A DNA stretch of 8,001 bases from Pseudomonadota bacterium (GTDB lineage: Bacteria; Myxococcota_A; Polyangia; Polyangiales; Polyangiaceae). Each line of letters opens with the position of its first letter. Position 1 is the stretch's first letter. Of this stretch, positions 1 to 5,926 are shown piece after piece. The notes under the pieces were generated by a model. It did not search any database. It was not told where the DNA came from and was given only the letters and a program-made list of their open reading frames with translations. The stretch is taken from contig JAEYOT010000424.1 of NCBI GenBank assembly GCA_023411445.1, positions 1 through 8,001 on the forward strand, given 5' to 3'. The position numbers and the translations under genes were made by a program.

Positions 1-1
1 G

Positions 2-2431
2 GACCAAGCCGTGGTGCTGCAGTCGGCGGGCGCGGCGTTCGATCAGGCCGCGGTGGAGGCCGTGAAGCAGTTTCGCTTCGAGCCCGCGGAGCTCGACAAC
101 AAGCCCGCGCCGATCCGCATCCAGTATCGCTACGAGTTCGTGCTGAAAGAAGCCGAGCCCACCACCGGCTTTCTGGAGGGCGTGGTGCGCGCGCGCGGCA
201 GCGGCGAGCCGATGGCCGGCGTGCGCATCGAGCTCGACAACGGCCTCTTCACGGAAACGGACGAGGAGGGCAAGTTCAGCTTCCCGGAGCTCGAGCCGGG
301 CGCGCTCAGGGTCACGCTCTCGCGCAGCGACCTGAGGGCACTACAGACGCAAGAGACCGTCGTGGCCGGCGAGCGGCTGCAAGCCAGCTACGAGGTCGAT
401 CTCGCTCCGACCGAGGCGCCCGCCGAAGGTGACGAGGACGCGGACGATCTCGAGATCGTGATCGTGCTGCCGACCTTGACCAAGCAAGTCGTGGCGGTGA
501 AGGTCGACGCCGATCAGGCTCGTCGCGGGGCCGGTACCCAGGGCGACGTGCTCAAGATCGTCGAGAACATGCCGGGCGTGGCGCGCGCCAGCGCCGGCTC
601 CGGTCAGGTGGTGGTCTGGGGCGCTTCACCGGAGGACACGCGCGTGTACGTGGACGACGTGCGCGTGCCGCTGCTCTACCACTTCGGCGGCCTGCGCTCC
701 GTAGTGCATACGGATCTGGTGCAGAGCGTGGAGCTGCTGCCCGGCGGCTACGGCTCGACCTACGGTCGCGGGCTGGGCGGCCTGATCACGGTTGCCACGC
801 GCGATCCGGATCCCAAGGCGCGCCACGCCGCGCTACAGTTGGACTTGCTGGACGCCTCCGCGTCTGCCAGCGGCAAGGTCACGGACAAATGGACGTTCGC
901 GGCCGCCGGACGGCGTAGCCACTTGAGCGAGACGCTAGACGTAGCGACCGACCGCGACGTCGGCGAATACTTCCCCATCCCCCGCTACTACGATGGGCAA
1001 GCCAAGCTGCGCCGCAGCCTGAGCGAGCGCAGCTACGTGGAGCTGGGCGGCTTGCTCTCGTCCGATCGCGTGGAGCGCACCGTGGGCTCCGTGGATCCGG
1101 CCGAACGCAAGCAAGAGACCAAGACGCTCAAATTCGAACGCGTTTACCTGCGCTACGTCAGCACCGAGGCGGATGGCAGCGAGACGCGCGTCACCCCCTG
1201 GTTTGGCCGCGATCGCAGCAGCCTAGTGGCCGAGTTCGGCGGCACGCCAACCGAGCTATCGGTCAAGTCCAGGCACTATGGCCTCAGGCTCAGCCACCTG
1301 CACCGCGTCTCCGAGGCCCTGACCGGCAGCGTGGGCTTGGATTTCGAAGCTTCCAGCGCCACTGCCGTGCGGGCGGGCTCGGTGAGCACCCCGCCACGCG
1401 AAGGCGACGCGCGCACCTTCGGTCAGCCACCCTCGAGCGAGATCAACGGCAGCACGTGGAAGACCATCCATGGCAGCGCCGCGCCCTATGTGGAGGGCGA
1501 CCTCGCGCTGCTCGGCGGGCAGGTGCACGTCGTGCCCGGCCTGCGCGTGGAGCCCTTCTTCGTCTCGGTCAACCGCCGCTCACCGGAAGAGGGCGAGCTG
1601 CCTCCGACCGGCGCGTACACGTCGGATCTATCGCTGCAGCCACGCGTCCAGCTGCGCTACGCGCCGAGCGAGCGCGCCAGCTTCAAGCTGGCCTGGGGCC
1701 GCTACTTCCAGCCTCCGCAGACCGAGGATCAGTCGCCCGTCTTCGGTAACCCGCTGCTGGAGGTCGCCGACGCCACGCACTACATCGCCAGCAACCAAGT
1801 CACGATCGTGAGCAAGCTGGTCGCCGAAACGACGGCGTTTTACTCGCGCTCGGAGGGGCTCGCCGTGCGCAACCCGTCCGCATCTCCCCTGCTCGGCGAG
1901 ACGCTGATCGGCGTTGGCGAAGGCCGCGCATTCGGCGCGCAGTTCTTGCTCCGCCGCGATCTCGACCACGGCTTCTTCGGCTGGGTCGCCTACACGCTGA
2001 TGCGGGCGGAGCGGCGCGACGGCCCCGACTCCGAGTGGCGCCTGTTCGACTTCGACCAGACGCACGTGCTGACCGCGCTCGCCTCCTACGAGCTGGGCCT
2101 GGGCTTCGACCTTGGCGTGCGCTTCCGCTACGCCACCGGTTACCCGCGCACGCCGGTGGTAGGCGCGTACCTCGACACCCGACGCAACTTGTACGAGCCC
2201 GTGCTCGGCAAGAAAAACTCCATCCGAATCCCGGACTTTGCCCAGCTGGACGTGCGGCTCTCCAAGAGCTTCAAGTTCGCCGGCACCAAGCTGGAGCTGT
2301 ACGCCGACGTCCAGAACGTCACCGATCGCCACAACACCGAAGAGCTCGTTTACAGCCAGGACTACTCCCAGCGTCGCAACATTCGGGGTCTCCCGATCTT
2401 GCCGGTGGTCGGCGCCAAGTGGGAGCTGTGA
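2..2431 (+). CDS. TonB-dependent outer-membrane receptor with N-terminal TonB_C-like and Ig-like domains (5' partial)
   Basis: This is an outer-membrane active transporter or sensor of unknown substrate. The reading frame is open to the left edge. A GTG at 11 exists, but the codons before it (Asp-Gln-Ala) continue the same domain, so the true start lies outside the window. Residues are numbered here from the GTG at 11. Residues 1-45 match the end of a TonB C-terminal domain (VLQSAG, FDQAAVEAV, FRFEPA). Residues 52-131 look like a carboxypeptidase-regulatory-like beta-sandwich (GVVRARGSGEPMAGVRIEL, then DEEGKFSFPEL). An acidic linker (132-147) precedes a possible TonB box. The plug follows at about 155-265, with GDVLKIVENMPGVARA, the RVYVDDVRVP segment and GGYGSTYGRGLGGLI. 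The remaining 540 residues are a beta-barrel with many alternating aromatic strands, ending in GAKWEL. TonB_C-receptor fusions of this form are familiar in Myxococcota. The gene is coupled to the lipoprotein gene one base downstream. Family assignment is firm; the substrate is unknown. Confidence 0.93.
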   Translation, partial: DQAVVLQSAGAAFDQAAVEAVKQFRFEPAELDNKPAPIRIQYRYEFVLKEAEPTTGFLEGVVRARGSGEPMAGVRIELDNGLFTETDEEGKFSFPELEPGALRVTLSRSDLRALQTQETVVAGERLQASYEVDLAPTEAPAEGDEDADDLEIVIVLPTLTKQVVAVKVDADQARRGAGTQGDVLKIVENMPGVARASAGSGQVVVWGASPEDTRVYVDDVRVPLLYHFGGLRSVVHTDLVQSVELLPGGYGSTYGRGLGGLITVATRDPDPKARHAALQLDLLDASASASGKVTDKWTFAAAGRRSHLSETLDVATDRDVGEYFPIPRYYDGQAKLRRSLSERSYVELGGLLSSDRVERTVGSVDPAERKQETKTLKFERVYLRYVSTEADGSETRVTPWFGRDRSSLVAEFGGTPTELSVKSRHYGLRLSHLHRVSEALTGSVGLDFEASSATAVRAGSVSTPPREGDARTFGQPPSSEINGSTWKTIHGSAAPYVEGDLALLGGQVHVVPGLRVEPFFVSVNRRSPEEGELPPTGAYTSDLSLQPRVQLRYAPSERASFKLAWGRYFQPPQTEDQSPVFGNPLLEVADATHYIASNQVTIVSKLVAETTAFYSRSEGLAVRNPSASPLLGETLIGVGEGRAFGAQFLLRRDLDHGFFGWVAYTLMRAERRDGPDSEWRLFDFDQTHVLTALASYELGLGFDLGVRFRYATGYPRTPVVGAYLDTRRNLYEPVLGKKNSIRIPDFAQLDVRLSKSFKFAGTKLELYADVQNVTDRHNTEELVYSQDYSQRRNIRGLPILPVVGAKWEL
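449..472 (+). other. Candidate TonB box of the receptor
   Basis: This segment encodes LEIVIVLP, a short acidic-then-hydrophobic stretch directly after the acidic linker and just before the plug. That is where the TonB box lies in receptors with an N-terminal extension. It resembles the loose consensus (acidic residue, then alternating hydrophobics including valine) but is not a strong match, so the call rests mainly on position. Confidence 0.4.
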
Positions 2432-2432
2432 C

Positions 2433-3464
2433 ATGAAGAAACTTTGCCTCGCACCGCTGCTGCTCGCGCTGACCGCGAGCTGCGTCCCCGAAGTCGACAC
2501 CGATCTCACCCGCTTGACCGAGCCGCGCCTACTGGCCGTCGCGTCGACGCCCGCCGAAGCTCAGGCAGGCAAGCAGGTCACGCTTCAGGCGCTGATCGCC
2601 GTGCCGGAAGGGGCGGATGCGCCGCGGCTGGACTGGACCATGTGCCAGGCCCGCAAGCCCCTGACGGAGCTCGGCCCCGTGAGCCCGGCGTGCCTCGACC
2701 CCAACGCCGACGGCACTGACGCGGTCGCGCTCGGCTCGGGCGACACGGTGACGGCCACGCTGGACAAGGACGTGTGCAAGCTGTTCGGACCGCTGCGCCC
2801 TGTCGGCAAGGACGGTAAGAGCGCGGGGCGTCCCGTCGATCCGGACATCACCGGCGGCTTCTACCAGCCCTTCATCGCCCGCTTGGGCGGCGCTCCGTCG
2901 CTCGGCGCTGTCCGCATCGACTGCGACCTGGTCAACGTGGATCGCGACGACGTGCGCGAGTACCGCAACCGCTACCGTGTCAACGAGAACCCGAGAATCT
3001 CGCAAGTTACCGTCGGGGAAACGGAGCTTGCCGAGGACGCAGAGCCCCTGCGCGTGCGCGCTGGCGAGCAGCTCACGGTACGGGTGAGCTGGGATGAGTG
3101 CAGCACGAAATCCAAGTGCGGCGACGGGCTGTGCACCGCGCAGGAGGACGCGAGCAGCTGCGCCGAGGACTGCGGCGCCGAGCCGCGCGGCTGCACGGGC
3201 GCTGAGCCCTACGTCTGGTTCAATCGCGAGAACGGTCGCGTGGAGTCGCGCCGCGAAGGCATCACGGTGGCTTGGTACACCTCGCGCGGCCGCTTCCGCG
3301 ACGAGCAGACCGGCCTCGCGGAGGAGCAGGCGGGGGCCGCGAGCCACAGCGACAACGTGCTCGTCTTGGGCAGCGAGCCTGGCCCGGCCACGGTGTGGAT
3401 GGTGATCCGCGACTCGCGCGGCGGCCAGTCTTGGGCCATCCGCCGCTTCGAAGTGGAGCCCTGA
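2433..3464 (+). CDS. Secreted lipoprotein with Ig-like segments and a cysteine-rich insert, partner of the TonB-dependent receptor
   Basis: This 343-residue protein is of unknown function. The ATG at 2433 is chosen for three reasons. GGGAG at 2421-2425 sits 7 bases upstream, the receptor stop is one base before it, and it gives a clean type II signal peptide: MKK, a hydrophobic core, then lipobox LTASC with the lipidated Cys at residue 17 and Val at +2. Residues 30-115 (starting PRLLAVASTPAEAQAGKQVT) and about 187-343 (PRISQVTVG to the C-terminus) look like Ig-type beta-sandwiches. The second is interrupted at 223-254 by a module with six cysteines (CGDGLC, then C243, C247 and C254). WTMCQARKPLTELGPVSPAC at 69-87 looks like a conserved family core. 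Gene order and coupling suggest it is a surface or periplasmic partner of the receptor, such as a substrate-binding or accessory lipoprotein. That role is inferred; I recognise no catalytic motif. Confidence 0.88.
   Translation: MKKLCLAPLLLALTASCVPEVDTDLTRLTEPRLLAVASTPAEAQAGKQVTLQALIAVPEGADAPRLDWTMCQARKPLTELGPVSPACLDPNADGTDAVALGSGDTVTATLDKDVCKLFGPLRPVGKDGKSAGRPVDPDITGGFYQPFIARLGGAPSLGAVRIDCDLVNVDRDDVREYRNRYRVNENPRISQVTVGETELAEDAEPLRVRAGEQLTVRVSWDECSTKSKCGDGLCTAQEDASSCAEDCGAEPRGCTGAEPYVWFNRENGRVESRREGITVAWYTSRGRFRDEQTGLAEEQAGAASHSDNVLVLGSEPGPATVWMVIRDSRGGQSWAIRRFEVEP
3099..3194 (+). other. Cysteine-rich CGDGxC module within the lipoprotein
   Basis: Residues 223-254 of the lipoprotein hold six cysteines (223, 229, 234, 243, 247, 254) in the pattern C-x5-C-G-D-G-x-C-x8-C-x3-C-G-x5-C. 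The CGDGxC...C...DCG layout is a recurrent element of secreted myxobacterial proteins and probably folds around disulfides, possibly with a metal held by the acidic residues. It sits between the predicted strands of the second Ig-like segment, so it is likely an exposed loop insertion. The fold and metal binding are inference. Confidence 0.6.
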
Positions 3465-3498
3465 GGCTCAGTCGAGTGCCTCTCAGGAGAGCGGAGGC
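3460..3498 (+). terminator. Weak terminator-like hairpins after the receptor-lipoprotein operon
   Basis: CCTGAG (3460-3465, overlapping the stop codon) can pair with CTCAGG (3482-3487). Alternatively GCCTC (3478-3482) can pair with GAGGC (3494-3498). The two stems share bases and cannot form together. No T-run follows, so intrinsic termination is doubtful, and Rho-dependent ending is equally possible. Confidence 0.25.
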
Positions 3499-3529
3499 AA
3501 GCGCTCAAGGAATTTAAGCAACAATTTCG

Positions 3530-3537
3530 CAATATTG
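3530..3537. promoter_or_regulatory. Upstream AATATT-core palindrome (possible operator)
   Basis: CAATATTG is a perfect 8-bp palindrome in an AT-rich patch (about 3508-3540) that stands out in this GC-rich sequence. It lies just upstream of the -35 box at 3549, where an activator site or UP-like element would be. A second palindrome with the same AATATT core is centred exactly 40 bp downstream. Protein binding is inferred. Confidence 0.4.
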
Positions 3538-3548
3538 AGAACCCGCGC

Positions 3549-3578
3549 TTGACAGAGCACCTAGCCAGCGAATATTCC
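3549..3578 (+). promoter_or_regulatory. Sigma70-type promoter of the Rrf2-sulfate transport operon
   Basis: TTGACA at 3549-3554 is an exact -35 consensus. The -10 lies within AATATTCC (3571-3578). AATATT at 16-bp spacing matches TATAAT at four positions and TATTCC at 18-bp spacing matches at three, so the -10 is weak or regulator-dependent. Transcription would begin at about 3583-3586, only some ten bases before the GTG start at 3595. The exact -35 with a poor -10 buried in palindromes suggests a regulated promoter. Confidence 0.55.
3570..3577. promoter_or_regulatory. AATATT-core palindrome overlapping the -10 region
   Basis: GAATATTC is a perfect 8-bp palindrome covering the presumed -10 element. 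It shares its core with CAATATTG at 3530-3537. A dimeric repressor bound here would block RNA polymerase. It may be a half of a larger site together with the adjacent CTATC-N5-GATAG repeat. This is a sequence observation; the function is inferred. Confidence 0.4.
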
Positions 3579-3593
3579 CTATCGGCTAGATAG
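3579..3593. promoter_or_regulatory. CTATC-N5-GATAG inverted repeat, candidate Rrf2 autoregulatory operator
   Basis: CTATC (3579-3583) and GATAG (3589-3593) are perfect inverted arms separated by GGCTA. The site covers the likely transcription start and ends one base before the GTG codon of the Rrf2 gene. Rrf2 proteins act as dimers on dyad sites and commonly repress their own operons, so this is the best candidate operator in the window. The arms do not match any Rrf2 consensus I can recall with certainty. Confidence 0.45.
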
Positions 3594-3594
3594 A

Positions 3595-4029
3595 GTGATC
3601 ATCACGCGCAAGACCACCTACGCGCTTCGGGCGCTCAAGCACCTCGCCCAGCACGAGGGGGCGCTCACGCTCACCTCGCGCATCGCCGAGGACGAGGGCA
3701 TCCCCCAGCGCTTCTTGGAAGCCATCTTGCGCGAGCTGGCGCGGCACGGCGTCCTGCAAGTCAAGCGCGGTCGCGGCGGCGGCTACTCGCTCCGACGTGA
3801 CCCGGAGCAGCTCACGATCGCGCAGGTGATCGACATCGTGGACGGGCACGCTTCGCAGTTTGCGTGCCTGGATCCGGTCAGTCCGCAGCGCTGCGCGGAG
3901 TGCCCTGGCAAAGGCCCCTGTGCAGCCCAGCTCGTGCTCAACCAGATGGGCATCGCCTCGCAGCGAGTCCTGCAGAGCATGACCTTGGCCGACCTCATGA
4001 CCCCGCAACTGGAAGCCTCGAATCTATGA
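3595..4029 (+). CDS. Rrf2-family transcriptional regulator with four cysteines, first gene of the sulfate transport operon
   Basis: This is a 144-residue DNA-binding regulator. The start is well fixed. The GTG at 3595 is the first start codon after an in-frame TAG at 3562-3564, and it gives the family's typical opening ([14 protein letters not shown]). The winged helix-turn-helix spans about residues 10-68, including [13 protein letters not shown] and the glycine-rich wing [14 protein letters not shown] dimerisation helix lies at about 111-135. Cysteines at 91, 100, 103 and 109 occupy the region where IscR and NsrR bind an Fe-S cluster, though the spacing differs from IscR (92, 98, 104 plus His107). 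They could bind a cluster or sense thiols. The gene's stop overlaps the sbp start (ATGA), which suggests it controls sulfate uptake, as the Rrf2 protein CymR controls cysteine metabolism in Firmicutes. There is no clear ribosome-binding site before the GTG. Family assignment is firm; the signal sensed is inferred. Confidence 0.93.
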   Translation: MIITRKTTYALRALKHLAQHEGALTLTSRIAEDEGIPQRFLEAILRELARHGVLQVKRGRGGGYSLRRDPEQLTIAQVIDIVDGHASQFACLDPVSPQRCAECPGKGPCAAQLVLNQMGIASQRVLQSMTLADLMTPQLEASNL

Positions 4030-5102
4030 CTCTTCGCATGCATCAGCCCGGTTTCGTTCGTCGCACGCTGCTCGCCCTAAGCCTGGCCCTGTGCGCGACC
4101 GCCTGCGGCAAGACGGACGCGAAGACCGAGTCGACCAGCGCGGCGGCGTCGGGCGAAAAGCCCGAGGTGACGCTCCTCAACGTGTCTTACGACCCCACGC
4201 GCGAGCTCTACAGCGATTTCAACGCGCATTTCGCCAAGAAGTGGGAGAGCGAGCACCAGCAGAAGGTGAAGGTCAACCAGTCCCACGGCGGCGGCGGCAA
4301 GCAGGCCCGCGCGGTGATCGACGGCCTGGAGGCGGACGTGGTCACGCTGGCTGTCGCGTACGACGTGAATCAGCTGCACGAGAAGGCCAAGCTCATCCCC
4401 GAGAACTGGCAGTCACGGCTCGAGCAGAACAGCTCGCCTTACACGTCCACGATCGTGTTCGTGGTGCGGCAGGGCAACCCCAAGCAGATCAAGGATTGGG
4501 ATGATCTCGCGCGCGACGGCGTCAAGGTCATCACGCCGAACCCGAAGACGTCCGGCGGCGCGCGTTGGAACTACCTGGCGGCGTGGGGCTACGCGCTCAA
4601 GCAGCCGGGCGGCGACGACACCAAGGCTCAAGCCCTGGTCGAGAAGATCTACAAGAACGTGCCGGTGCTGGACTCTGGCGCGCGCGGCTCGACCACCACC
4701 TTCGTGGAGCGCGGCATCGGCGACGTGCTGGTCACCTGGGAGAACGAGGCCATCCTCAGCGTCAAGGAGCTGGGTAAGGGCAAGTTCGAGATCGTGGTGC
4801 CGTCCTGGAGCATCCTCACGGAGCCGCCCGTCACGGTCGTGGACAAGGTCGTGGACAAGCACGGCACGCGCGCCGTGGCCGAGGCCTACCTGAAGGAGCT
4901 GTACAGCCCGGTCGGCCAGGAAATCGCCGCCAAGCACTACTACCGTCCGCGTAACGCCGAGGTGCTGGCCAAGCACAAGGCCACGTTCCCGGACGTCCAG
5001 CTATTCACGGTCGACGAGCTGTTCGGCGGTTGGAAGCAGGCCCAGCCCAAGCATTTCAACGACGGCGGCTTGTTCGACAAGATCTACAAGCCGAGCAAGT
5101 GA
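4026..5102 (+). CDS. sbp: Sulfate-binding protein of the sulfate ABC transporter, probable lipoprotein
   Basis: This extracytoplasmic receptor captures sulfate (possibly thiosulfate) and delivers it to CysT/CysW. The ATG at 4026 overlaps the Rrf2 stop (ATGA), with GGAAG at 4011-4015 ten bases upstream. An ATG at 4038 also keeps the signal peptide but has a poorly placed site. The product is 358 residues. A basic, hydrophobic leader ends in ATAC with Cys27, an acceptable though not ideal lipobox, followed by a Ser/Ala/Glu-rich linker. From about residue 47 it follows the Sbp family closely: SYDPTREL at 54-61, [10 protein letters not shown] at 85-94, EADVVTLA at 102-109 and the signature NPKTSGGAR at 172-180. 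[20 protein letters not shown] and a C-terminal FGGWKQAQ complete the family pattern. Sequence details fit Sbp better than CysP. Enterobacterial Sbp is a soluble periplasmic protein with a cleaved signal peptide, so the lipid anchor is a difference. Its stop overlaps the cysT start by one base. Confidence 0.95.
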   Translation: MTLRMHQPGFVRRTLLALSLALCATACGKTDAKTESTSAAASGEKPEVTLLNVSYDPTRELYSDFNAHFAKKWESEHQQKVKVNQSHGGGGKQARAVIDGLEADVVTLAVAYDVNQLHEKAKLIPENWQSRLEQNSSPYTSTIVFVVRQGNPKQIKDWDDLARDGVKVITPNPKTSGGARWNYLAAWGYALKQPGGDDTKAQALVEKIYKNVPVLDSGARGSTTTFVERGIGDVLVTWENEAILSVKELGKGKFEIVVPSWSILTEPPVTVVDKVVDKHGTRAVAEAYLKELYSPVGQEIAAKHYYRPRNAEVLAKHKATFPDVQLFTVDELFGGWKQAQPKHFNDGGLFDKIYKPSK

Positions 5103-5926
5103 TGAAGCTCCGTCGGCGCGGCGTCCTGCCCGGTTTCAACCTCACGCTGGGCTACACGGTCTTTTACGTGAGCCTGCTCGTGCTCTTGCCGCTCTTGGCC
5201 ATGGTGTTCAAGGCCAGCACCCAGGGCCTGAGCGGCTTCGTCGCCGCGGTGACGGACGAGCGGGCGCTCGCGGCCTACCGGCTCAGCTTCACGACCGCCT
5301 TCGCCGGAGCCGCGATCAACGCGGTCTTCGGCGTGGTGGTGGCGTGGGTGCTGGCTCGCTACACGTTCCCGGGCAAGAGCCTGCTGGACGCGCTGGTGGA
5401 TCTGCCCTTCGCGCTGCCCACCGCCGTCGCCGGCATCGCGCTCACCGCCGTCTACAGCGAGAACGCCTTCGTCGGCAGCAAGCTGATGGACCTGGGCGTG
5501 AAGGTGGCCTTCACGGAGCTCGGCATCACGGTCGCCCTCACCTTCATCGGCATCCCGTTCGTGGTGCGCACGGTGCAGCCCGTCTTGGAAGAGCTGGATA
5601 CGGACGTGGAGGAGGCCGCGGCGGTGCTGGGCGCCGGTCGCCTGCACACCTTCTGGCGCGTGATCTTGCCGAGCTTGTTCCCTGCCATTCTCACCGGCTT
5701 CGCGCTGGCCTTCGCGCGCGCGCTGGGTGAATACGGCTCGGTCGTCTTCATCTCCGGCAACATGCCGATGCAGACGGAGATCGCCCCGCTGCTCATCGTC
5801 ACCAAGCTGGAGCAATACGACTACGCTGGCGCTACCGCGATCGCGACCGTGATGCTGGGCGCCTCCTTCCTGCTCCTCTTGGGGATCAACCTGCTCCAGC
5901 GCTGGGCGCGGAGGGCGGAAGCATGA
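5102..5926 (+). CDS. cysT: Sulfate ABC transporter permease CysT (CysU)
   Basis: This is one of two inner-membrane permease subunits forming the sulfate channel with CysW. It has 274 residues, the usual family length. The ATG at 5102 shares its A with the sbp stop (TGATG), and no strong ribosome-binding site is visible, so translation probably depends on coupling. Hydrophobic segments lie near residues 15-36, 63-85, 100-118, 138-158, 193-216 and 243-265. The EAA loop that docks on the ATPase is at 170-190 (EEAAAVLGAGRLHTFWRVILP), with the conserved Glu-Ala-Ala, Gly177 and Ile-Leu-Pro. The conserved FARALGEYGSVVFISGN follows, which is characteristic of the CysT/CysW/ModB class. LPFALPTAVAGIAL at 101-114 is also typical of CysT. 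It is the first permease in the usual order T-W-A, which supports the assignment over ModB. Confidence 0.95.
   Translation: MKLRRRGVLPGFNLTLGYTVFYVSLLVLLPLLAMVFKASTQGLSGFVAAVTDERALAAYRLSFTTAFAGAAINAVFGVVVAWVLARYTFPGKSLLDALVDLPFALPTAVAGIALTAVYSENAFVGSKLMDLGVKVAFTELGITVALTFIGIPFVVRTVQPVLEELDTDVEEAAAVLGAGRLHTFWRVILPSLFPAILTGFALAFARALGEYGSVVFISGNMPMQTEIAPLLIVTKLEQYDYAGATAIATVMLGASFLLLLGINLLQRWARRAEA

Noticed and set aside
2238..2432. Upstream extension of the lipoprotein frame into the receptor gene
   Set aside because: It would bury the signal peptide and lipobox. The ATG at 2433 has a ribosome-binding site and gives a clean leader.
1628..2509. Long open frame on the minus strand (293 codons) opposite the receptor's barrel
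   Set aside because: GC-rich coding sequence commonly leaves the opposite strand open. The translation is low-complexity, rich in Arg, Ala, Val and Gln, with no family resemblance, and the + strand frame is a clear receptor.
3864..4025. Upstream extension of the sbp frame into the Rrf2 gene
   Set aside because: The extension overlaps the well-supported Rrf2 coding frame and would bury the signal peptide. The ATG at 4026 gives a proper leader and a stop-start overlap.
4836..4859. Perfect 12-bp tandem repeat (GTCGTGGACAAG twice) in sbp
   Set aside because: It encodes VVDKVVDK. The near-repeat of that peptide is normal in Sbp proteins, so the DNA identity follows from biased codon use, not a recent duplication.
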